Assembly: GCA_037447655.1 (NCBI GenBank)
Contig: JBBHKE010001167.1
Location: forward strand, 186,001-250,000
Source: Zygnema cylindricum
Lineage: Eukaryota > Streptophyta > Zygnematophyceae > Zygnematales > Zygnemataceae
DNA: 64,000 bases
Reading direction: 5' to 3'
The notes beneath the pieces were generated by a model. The model had not been told where the DNA came from. It did no database searches and worked only from the letters and a program-made list of their open reading frames with translations. Both the position numbers and the translations under genes were made by a program. Below, one piece after another: positions 54,330 through 64,000 of this stretch; the stretch's first letter is position 1; each line of letters begins with the position of its first letter.

Positions 54330-56394
54330 TATATAGGGCAAATTTTGTCAAAGTTGCATATCGATGATTGAAAGATGGACAAATTTCCTCAAGAGATGGA
54401 GGAAAGAACAAAGCTTTTTTTATTAGGTTCATGACGAAGAAAAAGCTAAAGTAACGGAACCGAAAGAAGAGCTTGAGGAGCTTCTCCTTAATTCGAAAAC
54501 CATTGACAAGCTTGCCAACCTTTCATGTAGACAGAAGTGTGATTTTGGAGGTAAGAGGGATCCACTTGAGGATGGGTGGTTCATAAACTCGGGGGCCTCA
54601 ATACATATGTGCAAGGATAAGAGGTGGTTTACTAAATTGAGGAAAATTCCAACAGTTGAGATAGAGTACAGAGATGGCAGAGTAGAAACCACAAGTCTTG
54701 TTGGATCGGTTGATTTAAATGTTCTATTTGATGGAAAGGCTTCAATTGTTACACTTTCAGATGTTCTTTACATTCCACAACTTAGCAAAATTCCATTTTC
54801 TACAACTATTCTAGATGAAAAAGAGTTTGAAACTTAAATTAAGAAAGGAATCTTCACAGCTAGCTTTGATAATGAGGTAAATTTCACAGCTAAAAAAGGT
54901 AGTCAAGGAATGTTCAGAATTGTATTTTGCAATGAAAAGAGAGTTCTCTACTCGTGTGAAAGTGATATGGTGCTTTGACACAAAAATTTGGGTCATGAGC
55001 ATCTAGATAGATTAAAGAAAATGAAGAAAAAATGAATAGGGAATGGAATTGAGTTTGGAGATGATGAGATCTCAGATGATTGTAATGGATATGCCCAAGG
55101 GAAGATTCATAGACTCTCATTCCCAAAGGCATCCACATTTAGAAGAGAGAAAGTATTAGATCTGGTTCCCACTGATGTTTGGGGACCAACTAGGTATGCT
55201 TCACATGTGGGGAAAAGAGGGAAGCTAACCATTACTGATGATTGCTCTATAAACACTAAAATATACTTTCTTAGTCATTAGTCCTAGGCACTAAAATGTT
55301 TCAAAGAATACAAAGTATGGAGTGAAAAATTACATGAAACCTCAATAAAAGAGATAAAAAGTGATAATAGGAAATAATACACCCCAAGGGAATTTGAAGA
55401 ATTTCAGAAAAAAAGAATCCATCATAAGAAAACTGTTCCTTATAATCCGGAATAGTATGGAGTAGCAGAATGAGTAAATAGAACTTTGGGGGATATGTTC
55501 AGAAGTATGCTAACAAATAAAAGGATAAGATTGTAGTTTTGGGGAGAGTTTATGAACTATGCTATCTTCATCAAAAATAGAGTCCTAACTTCAACAAATA
55601 AGGAGGAAACTCCGTATGAGAGGTGGACGGGAAGAAAACTAGATTTGTCTAGTTTGAGAGTGTTCGGAAGTCAAGTCTCCAGTTTGGATTTCGATAAGAC
55701 TAAATGGAAATTAGAGGGAAGAGTGAAAACATGATATCTTGTATGATATAATCAAAGCACAAAAGGATATCATGTGTATGACTTGAAAAAGAGAGATATC
55801 ATTTTGGTAAAACACATAGTGGTGATGAATGAAGTTAAGTCTATTGATCCATTCAAATACAACAAAGAAGTCAAAATCAGATTTGAATTGGATCAATATT
55901 TTGAATTTGACTTTGGAATTGAAGAGAATGAAGACGGAGAGAGGGAAAAATGTGTAGATGTACCTAAAGAGAAGGACGAAAACACAACATCCGAGGTAAC
56001 ACCACAATACGAAGTGGAAACCGACGACGAACTTGATCAAAGACCGGAATTGGAAGATAGGGGAGACGAATATCTTCCTAAACATAACCCGAGGATGCCT
56101 TCTATACCAGACTCATCTTTTGAAGGAGGAAGAAGAAGAAGTAAACCACTTCAAGAAAGACAAGTAAATATTCAACTCACAAAGATGTCTCACCCAGAAG
56201 AACCTCTCACATACTTAGAGGCCATAAAAATCTTAGAGAGCGACCGCTCGATCATTGCCATCAATGAAAAAATGGCCTCTATCATGGAAGCTAATACACG
56301 AAAGTTGGTAGATTGTCCACCGGACAAAAAACCGATTCGATGTAAGTGGGTTTTTATGCTAAAATTAAACCTTGATAATACCATTGAAAGATAC
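54330..56394 (+). pseudogene. pol: Element I protease, integrase, linker, RT start
   Basis: The protease position reads WFINSGASIHMCKDKRWF, so DSG has become NSG. LRKIPTVEIEYRDGRVETTSLVG follows (54607-54837). The integrase is badly damaged (CNGY for CSGC, PTDVWGPTR, SDNRK, YGVAE). The linker frame 55774-56400 is long and acidic and reaches the RT start SIMEANTRKLVDCPPDKKPIRCKWVF. It is cut by M at 56395 after NTIERY and resumes at 62755. Confidence 0.85.
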
Positions 56395-57400
56395 TCTTGA
56401 AATAGCTTGATTTATAGTGTATTTTCTAGGTCTAATTATTTTAATGAAAAAGGTAAGATAATCGTTGGTAGCCTGCCTCCAACCTTTCTCTCTAGCCCCC
56501 ATACTTATTCTAGTCATTGAAAGAGAGAAAGAATGATGGAGCCATGGTTGCTTCAACTCTATAAGCAAGACTTAAAAGTGACTTATGTCACCCTCAACAA
56601 AAGGTTGAGTCCGGCAAGGCTCGAACCTCCAACGGGCAGAGCGAGGCGTAGCCGTCACCTCTAACCAGTATGTCGTGGAAGTTTGCAAGTATACATAAGG
56701 TGTGATAAATATTTAAACTGTAATATGATTGTTCATTCATTTAATGGAATTATGAATGAGGGAACATAAAACCAATTGAAAATATATTGCGAACATGATC
56801 TCCGCACGAAACAAATGAATCAGACATTTGTTTCGACGGTTCACATTAAATGTCGGTTTTTGATCCAACGGCAAATATCAGCGTCGAAATCCCGGAATGG
56901 TCACTTTGGCGGTTTTTGGACGTGGCATGACTCCACCCCATGCGGAGAGATAACATTTGGTCGCGGAATTCCGGGAAACATAAAGATGAATAAAACGTGG
57001 ACACGCGTCCACTCAATGGCCTTGTCGTACACAAGCTGTACAGAAAGTACATCGGATGTAGTAGGTTTCTGTACCACAGAATGATTTGATTAGATCGTAC
57101 TTTAGTAGATAGGGGTTGTGAGAGGGGTTTAGGACTTAGTAATTTTTCTGTAGACAGTCACCTCTCTCTTTGAGAGTTTGTATAAATTGGCATCTTTGCC
57201 ACCTTATAACTTATCGGCTCGTTGGCCGTTTTCAATGATTCTTTTTGCTACTGTCTCAAGGCAGTCCAAGTTCCACAAGAGTTCAGTCAGGCTGTTTATT
57301 TGTCCTCTTGAGCAGCACTGGTTGTGGCTGAAAGTGGTTTAGTTAAAAGTTATCTAGAGGCTTTCGAATTTTATAGTCTAATGGAGATCACAGAATTGCA
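56395..57400 (+). repeat. Element M 5' LTR
   Basis: 1006 bp. TATAAAT box at 57181-57187. The gag ATG (57381) is 20 bases before the end and gives MEITELQV. An ACGTGGC word is near 56930. Confidence 0.92.
56578..56675 (-). other. Antisense tRNA-like module with two hairpins (M 5' LTR)
   Basis: Minus strand: A-box-like CATACTGGTTAGAGG (56672-56658) and an exact consensus-type B-box GGTTCGAGCC (56627-56618). Hairpins CTCAAC-CTTTT-GTTGAG and GTGAC-ATAA-GTCAC follow, as in A. Confidence 0.75.
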
Positions 57401-58450
57401 GGTTAGGGGCCCACCCTCTAGGTAGCCAACCTTTAATGGATATGGGTTCATCTATTTGGAAGCCATGTTGATGTGGGCTTTGTTTGAAAAACGATAGTGA
57501 GGTATTGTCGATGGACATGTGAAAAGTCCACCTTAGGGAACTCCACCAGGGTTTGGTGGAATAAGGTTTTTATGCAGCAACCTCTGTTGCAGCAGAGGAG
57601 GCAGATGACGGGGACAACAATGTGTCCGAAAAAGGGAAAGAGAAGGAGACGCCTTTTACTCTTATTTCTCCTATTACCACGGTACCCACAACAACGAGCG
57701 TGAAGACAACGCACAACGATACCAAAACGTGGGAAGACATCAACATGGCTTCCAAAAACTTCATTATAAGACACCTCACTCAGGTTTTGGCAACCTCTTA
57801 TCTTCACGTTTACAAAGCCGAGGAGTTGTGGGTGAGTTTGGTATAAATCTATAGAGCAGGTACTATTTAGGAGTTTCTGTTGGCTAGACAAAAGTTAGGG
57901 AATTATACCTACAAAGGGGGAAAGATGTTAGACTATTGTAATGACCTCTCTTGTTTGTTTATGGAGATGGAGAGTGCCGAGTGGACAGGTACAATGAAGA
58001 TGAAAGTTAACACTTTTATCATGAAGTTATCCGACAAGTATGAAAACATAGTGTACCGAGTACAAAAAATGACTGACATTTCATGGAAGTGGAAGACAGT
58101 GGTCCTAATGATACTTGTGTAGGAGAACACAATTGAGATTAGGAGGGGGGGAAAAAGTATCCAAGCTCTAGCTGAAAGAAGAAACCGATGGTTTAAGGAT
58201 CAGAAGAAACCATTCAAAGGAGACAGAGATCAGTCTGGAGGACCAAGGCCCCCAAAGGGTCTTTGTCATTTTTGCAAAAAGTTGGGACACATCATAGCGG
58301 ATTTTGTCAAGCTGTCAGAGCTGAGGCTTCAAGAAAACTATGGTGGGGGTTTTTCCGAGGGGAAGAAGAAGGCACTTATGGTCACAAAAGTGAAAGGAGA
58401 AACCGAGGACGAGTCCTCTAAGGAGGAGGATGGGGAGCTTTTCTTGACAT
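57381..58450 (+). pseudogene. gag: Element M Gag and nucleocapsid
   Basis: Starts in the LTR. Primer site GGTTAGGGGCCCACC (57401-57415). Gag has MSEKGKEKETPFTLISPI, WEDINMASKNFIIRHLTQVLATSYLHVYKAEELWVSLV (57622-57846), YTYKGGKMLDYCNDLSCLFMEMESAEWTGTM and MKLSDKYENIVYRVQ (57880-58122). The knuckle CHFCKKLGHIIADF (58264-58305) has lost its last Cys. Confidence 0.88.
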
Positions 58451-59760
58451 GAGTCTAGAGGAGAAGAAGATCCCCCGGAAACAAAAGTGTGCTCTAGGAG
58501 CAATTCGGGAAGCTCCACAAGAAGGATGGATCATGGACTCAGGTGCATCCATGCATATATGTCGTGATAGGCACCTCTTTAGTAAGCTTAGAGAGATCCC
58601 TACTGTAGAGATAGAGTATGGGGATGGGAGGGTGGTTATCCCAGATCTAGTGGGGTCGGTAGATCTGAAAGCTATAGTGGAGGGTAAGACTTCTATACTC
58701 ACCCTCTCAAATGTTCTCTACATTCCTCAGCTAAGAAAAAATCTTGTCTCTAGGTCTATGTTATATGAGAAAGAGTTTGATACCTTCACTAGAAAATGAG
58801 TCTTTACAGCTTAGTATGGGGATAAAGTCTACTTCACGGCAGATAACGGTAGCCAAGGCATGTTTAGGCTTATCCTGAGTAATGAAAAGAAGAATGCTTA
58901 CGATGTTGGTGTTCCAAAGTTGATGATATGGCATAAGCGGTTGGGGCATGTGCATTTTGATAAGCCGAGGGAAATGAAGAAGCTTGGGGTAGAAGAAGGC
59001 ATTCTGTTTGGGGATAATGAAATGGTGGATGATTGTAGTGGTTGGGCTTAAGGTAAGGCTCCCACACTCCCTTTTCCTAAAACCGACATATATAAGGGTG
59101 AGAAAGTACTAGATTTGGTCCACACAGATATTTGGGGACCTGCAATAGTACCTTCGGCCGGAGGAAAGAGGTTTATGTTGACAATAACCGATGACTGGTC
59201 TATATACTCTAGAGTGTTCTTCCTAAAAACAAATTCTAAACAACAATTTACTTTAAAAAATATAAAGCCTAGAGTGAGAAGTTGCATGGAACCCCCATTA
59301 AGAGAATAAGGAGAGAAAATGGGGGAGAATATACCTCTAACCAGTTTGAGGAATATTTGAGAGATGAGGGAGTTCAACACCAAAAAATGGTACCATATAA
59401 CCCGAAACAAAATGGGGTAGTTGAGAGGTTAAACAAAACATTAAGAGATAGTGCATGTAGTATGTTGGCTGAGAAGAAAATAGGGAAGAGATTTTTGGCA
59501 GAAGCCATTAACTATACCAACTACATTAAGAATAGAGTCCTAACCTCAGCCGTAATAGGAATGACACCTGATGAGAGATGGGTTGGAAGGAAACTAGATG
59601 TCTCTCACCTTAAAGTATTCGGTAGCCAAGTTTACAATCTTGACACGGATAGGAAAAACTGGAAACTAGATGCTAAAGGTCACCTTCATACTTTGTAAGA
59701 TATGATGAGGATGTCAAGGGATATAGAGTTTATGACTTAGCAAAGAAAAAAGTCATTCTC
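58451..59760 (+). pseudogene. pol: Element M protease and integrase
   Basis: Protease MDSGASMHICRDRHLF is intact at the DSG (GAC 58536-58538). In the HHCC domain the second Cys of CSGC is Trp. HTDIWGPAIV has the first Asp, RRENGGEYTS has Glu for the second Asp, and KQNGVVERLNKTL has the Glu. Frames 58449-58799, 58860-59051, 59115-59309 and 59282-59698. Confidence 0.88.
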
Positions 59761-61740
59761 GTCAAACACCTAGTTCTCATGGATGAAGAGAAGTCATTTG
59801 ACCCCTTCATATATACCAAGAAGATAAGAATCAGTTTTGAGTTTGAAAGTGAGGAGAACTCGATCGTTCACGAAAGGGACATGAGTGAAATAATGATTGC
59901 AGATTCAGGGGAGATCCAAGAAAGAGGAGATCTACCGAAAATCCCTACATATTCCTACGCACTGCAAGGAGACAAAAGAAGAGGAATCAAAACCGGCTTC
60001 CATGGATAGGGGAGCCGATAAGACTAAGGAAAAATCCAAGACTTCCCTCCATCCCAGCTTCAGAGTTTGAGGGAGGGAGAAGGAGCAGCAAAAAAATACA
60101 AGAAAAATAGGCCGCTCACAAGGTAACTTAGCTATCTCACCCTGATGAGCCTCAGTCATATTCAGAGGCAGTGAACACTACTGAGAAAGATTGATGGATT
60201 ATAGCCACAAATGATGAGATGGCCTCCATCATGGAAGCAAAAACTTGGGAACTAGCGGAGTGTCATCTCGACAGAAAATTGGTTGTAAATGGGTGTTTAA
60301 ACTAAAATTGAACCGAGATAATAACATTGAGAGATATAAGCCTTGATTGGTAGCAAAGAGGTTCACCTAAAAGGAGGGGATAGACTATGAAGAGACTTTT
60401 GCTTCACTTATTCGGTTCACGTCAGTAAGGATTCTCCTCAGTCTGGCAGCAATTCAAGACATGGAAATACACCACATGGATATTAAGACTGTTTTTCTTA
60501 ATGGTGACTTAGAGGAAGAAATTTTTATGAGGCAACCAGAGGGGTAAGTGGAGGAAGGAGAAGAGAGCAAAGTTTGCAGGCTTATAAATTCTTTATATAG
60601 ACTGAAGCAAGCTCCCCGACAGTGGAATAATTAACTAGATGAGTTTCTCACCAGTAAGGGCTATATCCGGATCAGCTTTGACCATTCTATCTATATGTTT
60701 GAAAATGAGATTAGTTTGATTTTTATTGCAATTTATGTGGATGATTTGCTGATGTTAAGTAAGTCTTTGGAAAAGATTAATAAGTTAAAGGAATATCTTA
60801 AAAGCAGATTTGATATGAAGGATTTAGGGGAGGCAAGATATATTTTGGGAATCTAAATGGAGAGAGATAGGGGGAAAAGGATTATCAAACTTACTCAAAA
60901 AGAAGCAATAGGTAATATACTTGAGAAATTCTAGAAAGAAAAAGGCAAACAGTTGCACCACTCCCATGGGCAAGAAGAAAATAAGTGAAAGGAGTGTAGA
61001 TGGAGGAGTGATAATCTTAGATGATTAGATGAGTCCAAAGGAGAGAGAGTTTATGAAGTCTATTCCATATCGACAGGTTGTAGGAAGTTTGATCTACTTT
61101 ATGAACTTTACAAGGCCGACAATAGCGTCACAAGTTGAAGTCCTCAATAGGAGTCTTAACGATCCTAAGAAGAGAGATTGGGAGGCAGCCAAGAGAGTTA
61201 TCAGATATCTGGAAGGAACTACAGAGTTATGATTGCATTTGGGAGGGGAGCACACTGATATAACTACTTGGAGTGATGCCAGTTATGCAGATGCACATAT
61301 GAGAAGATGCACTTCTGGGTATGTGTTGTATATGGGGGAAGGTGCTTGTTGTTTGAGCAGTAAGCAACAAAAGGTGGTTGCTCGGTCTTTATGGAGGCTG
61401 AGTACATTGCCTCTTGTTCTGCTGTAAAAGAGTTAATGTGGGTCAAGTCATTGTTGCATGAATAGGGATATATGAAGAAGTGAGTGCATGAAGTTTTTTG
61501 TGATAATAAGGCTTCCATTGCAATTGCAGCCAACCCAAAGCACTGTTTCAAAGCTAAGCATATGGACATAAGATTGAGTTTTGTGAGGAAAAAAGTAGAA
61601 AATAAAATTGTGAATCTTGTGTACAAATCTGATGAATAAATGGTGGTTGATATGTTGACCAAACTTGTGCGATCTCCCAAGTTAAAGTATTGTACGGAAA
61701 AGTGTCGACTAACAAACAAGTTGAAATAATAATAGAAAAT
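59761..61740 (+). pseudogene. pol: Element M RT and RNase H
   Basis: Linker, then RT beginning near 60180 with many stops. YVDD is at 60734-60745. IPYRQVVGSLIYFMNFTRP at 61029-61232, then RNase H GGEHTDITTWSDASYADAHMRRCTSGYVLYMGEGACC (61233-61427) and CDNKASIAIAANPKHCFKAKHMDI near 61500-61565. A short purine stretch AAATAAGGAGAG precedes the 3' LTR. Confidence 0.87.
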
Positions 61741-61748
61741 AAGGAGAG

Positions 61749-62754
61749 TGTTGAAATATCTAGATTTCTAGTGTATTTTTTAGGTTTAATTAGTTTAATG
61801 AAAAATGCAAGACAAGCGTAGGTAGCTTGCCTCTAACCCTTCTCTCTAAGCCCCATACTTGTTGTAGTCAATGAAAGAAGGAGAGAGTGATGGAGCCATG
61901 GCTGCCTTAGCTCCATAAGCAGGACTAAAGAGTGTCTTATGTCACTCTCAACAAAAGGTTGAGTCCGGCAAGACTCAAACCTCCGAATGGCAGAGCGAGG
62001 CGTAGCCGTCAGCTCTAACCGTGCTGTCGTGGAAGTTCGCAAGTATACATAAGGTGTGATAAATATATAAACTGTAATATGATTGTTAATTCAATTAACG
62101 CAATTATGAATGAGGGAACATAAAAGCAGTTGAAAATATAGTGCAAACATGATCTCCATACAAAACATATGAATCAGACATTTGTTTCGACTGTTCACAT
62201 TAAATGTCGGTTTTTAATCTAACGACAAATCAGCTACGAGATCTCGGAATGGACACTTTGGCAGTTTTCGGACGTGGCATGATTTGACGCCAGAAGGAGA
62301 GATAACATTTGGTCGCGAAAATTATGGTGAACATAAGTAAGAGTAAAACGTGGACACAAGTCCACTCAATGGCCTTGTCGTACACACGCTGTACAGAAAG
62401 CACATTGGCTGTAGTACCTTTGTGTACTACAAAGTGATTTGATTAGATCGTACTATAGTAGATAGGGGTTGTGAGAGGGGTTTAGGACATAGTAATTTTT
62501 TTGTAGGTAGTCACCTCTCTCTTTGAGAGTATGTATAAATTGGCATCTTTGCCACCTCATAACTTATCGGCTGGTTGGCCATTTTCAGTGATTCTTTTTG
62601 CCACGGACTCAAGAGGGTCCAAGCTGCATAGAGTTCGAGTCAAATTGTCAATTTGTCCTATTGGGTAGCAGTGGTTGTGGCTGAAAGTGGCTTAATTAAA
62701 AGTTATCTAGAGGCTTTCTGAATTTTGAAGTCTAATGGAGGACAAAGAATTGCA
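61749..62754 (+). repeat. Element M 3' LTR
   Basis: 1006 bp, TGTTGAAATATC to GAATTGCA, with the gag ATG kept at 62735. Confidence 0.92.
61930..62030 (-). other. Antisense tRNA-like module (M 3' LTR)
   Basis: Same layout as 56578-56675. The B-box reads GGTTTGAGTC and both hairpins are conserved. Confidence 0.7.
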
Positions 62755-63534
62755 GATACAAAGCTATGTTGGTTGCTAAAAGTTATACTTAGAAAGAAAG
62801 AATAGACTATGAAGAAATCTTTCAAACCGTGGTTAGATTTCTTTCTATCAGAATCCATTAAGTTTGTCGCAGGAGAGGATTTGGAAATACAAAAGATGGA
62901 TATTAAGACCGCCTTCTTAGAGGGAGAGTTGGAAGAAGAAATCTACATAAGGCAACTTGAAGGATTGGTGGAAAGTGGAGAAGAAAGAGATATGCAAACT
63001 GATAAAATCATTTTATGGGCTTAAACAGGCCCCGCGACAATAAAAAAAAAAATTCGACAAATTTTTGATAGGTTTGGGGTATATCAGAATTAATATATTA
63101 GAATTAGATCACTCCATACATCTATTTGATGATAATAATGGAGTGATATTTCTTGCTATTTATGTTTTTGATTTGTTAGTCTTAAGTTAGTGCTTTAGAT
63201 ATGATTAACAAACTAAAACAAATCTGAGAAGTTGGTTTGACATGAAATATGTCAGCAAAGCAAAGTAGATTTTGAGAATTCAAATGGAGAGAGATAGGGG
63301 GAAAAGAATTATAAGACTCACTCAAAAAGAATCTATCGGTAATATGCTAGAAAAGTTGTAGATGGAGAAAGCAAATGGATGTACCACTCCCATGGATTTG
63401 AAAAAAGTGTCGTACGGAAGTGAGGAGGGAGGAATATTGATTTTGAATGATGAGATGGATGAGTAAGACAAGATGTTTATGGAAGGGATTCCTTATCAGG
63501 AGATTGTTGACAGTTTAATTTACTTTATGAACTG
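62755..63534 (+). pseudogene. pol: Element I RT, last part
   Basis: Continues the RT of I after M: YKAMLVAKSYT, stop, KERIDYEE, then QKMDIKTAFLEGELEEEIYIRQLEG (62809-63024). The active-site Asp pair is changed (YVFD near 63165), followed by a LTQKESIGNML-like segment and LIYFMNC. It is cut by the N LTR at 63535. Confidence 0.82.
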
Positions 63535-63617
63535 TGTAACTATGAGACCTCCATAGGTCCTCAGAGTAGGCAGCTCTCAAGAAGCTCATCTAGTTAGTGC
63601 CAGCTCCGAGTTAATAC
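63535..63617 (-). repeat. LTR end of element N
   Basis: TGTAACTATGAGACCTCCAT is the reverse complement of a main-family LTR end and includes the ATGGAG start codon. It resembles the E LTR start. It is interrupted after 83 bp by J5. Confidence 0.78.
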
Positions 63618-64000
63618 TGTTATTTTTGGAAGATTCAGTTTCGCACATGCGTGCGCGTATTTCGTGCGTACATAATTAGATTATTAATGTAGAGGTTCGA
63701 ACGGATTTGCGGATTGGAGGTTTATTGTACGAGTAAAATTAATTGACTAATTCAGTGGCGCAGAATGCGTAAGTGAAATGGACGGCGGATCGCGAAGCGA
63801 TCCGATGTAAAATATTCTGAAAGGTTAAAATAGTACATCGCACGTACGAAACAGAATGCGACAGACGACAGCTATGGAGAAGGTACAGTGAATCTTTTTG
63901 GGACAGGTGTACCTTTATTTCGGCAGGCGGTATTTATGACGAAGTACGTGGGTACGGTACGGTTTGATTTGGATGAGTTGACGTCGTTTCGTCAACTGGA
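63618..64000. mobile_element. J-family LTR J5, truncated by window
   Basis: Begins TGTTATTTTTGG, the reverse complement of the J LTR end. It carries GGATTTGCGGATTGGAG and the hairpin GGATCGCGAAGCGATCC (63787-63803), both in reverse orientation to J1-J3. It runs off the right edge. Confidence 0.85.

Larger units (their letters stand above)
56395..62754 (+). mobile_element. Copia element M
   Basis: 6360 bp with equal-length LTRs (56395-57400 and 61749-62754, 1006 bp each) and a perfect target duplication GATAC (56390-56394 and 62755-62759). It lies in the RT codons of I. The 5' LTR begins TC instead of TG. It is the same subfamily as A, and its gag-pol is full length but riddled with stops. 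Confidence 0.94.

Noticed and set aside
46566-54334. Clean target duplication for K
   Set aside because: The flanks ATCAT and TATAT do not match; insertion is supported only by residue continuity of I.
56578-56675. A functional tRNA gene
   Set aside because: The B-box is good, but acceptor-stem and anticodon-stem pairing is not visible and the segment recurs in many LTRs.

Overview
The window is a nest of Ty1/copia-class LTR retrotransposons inside a eukaryotic nuclear genome. I find no host protein-coding gene, rRNA or tRNA gene, CRISPR array or prokaryotic operon. A land plant is the likeliest host (inference). The primer-binding sites match the anticodon arm of initiator tRNA-Met in its plant form as I remember it, several LTRs carry G-box/ABRE-type ACGTGG motifs, and deep nesting of copia elements is typical of plant heterochromatin. 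I cannot name a species.

Layout. Positions 1-3171 are unassigned flank. Element A (minus, 3172-25564) is broken by B (plus, 5077-11510), solo LTR Q (12211-13257) and C (plus, 13596-23867). C is a partial tandem element and itself contains deletion derivative E (19190-21730). Positions 25565-26233 are unassigned. Element D (plus, 26234-33506) contains solo LTR J3. Positions 33507-33686 are unassigned. Element H (minus) has its 3' LTR split by the complete but defective element P (33792-40209). H pol is cut at 42100 by the LTR of H2. From about 43160 to 63534 runs an old plus-strand element, I. It is split by solo LTR J1, by K (46571-54329, which carries solo LTR J2), by M (56395-62754) and by N, and N is cut by J5 at the right edge. 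Matching 5-bp target duplications at most junctions, and reading frames that resume across them, give the order of insertion.

Coding content is gag (UBN2-like capsid, CCHC knuckle) and pol in copia order: aspartic protease, integrase, reverse transcriptase, RNase H. Every copy has stops or frameshifts, so none looks autonomous; P and B are the best preserved.

The most unusual signal lies in the LTRs of the main family (A, B, E, H2, I, K, M, P, Q). Each carries on the antisense strand a tRNA-like module with an A-box, a B-box/T-arm at tRNA spacing and, in most subfamilies, a following hairpin that shows compensatory changes. The same LTRs carry a second long stem with a conserved loop. Gag begins inside the 5' LTR, and the half-tRNA primer site is translated as part of Gag.
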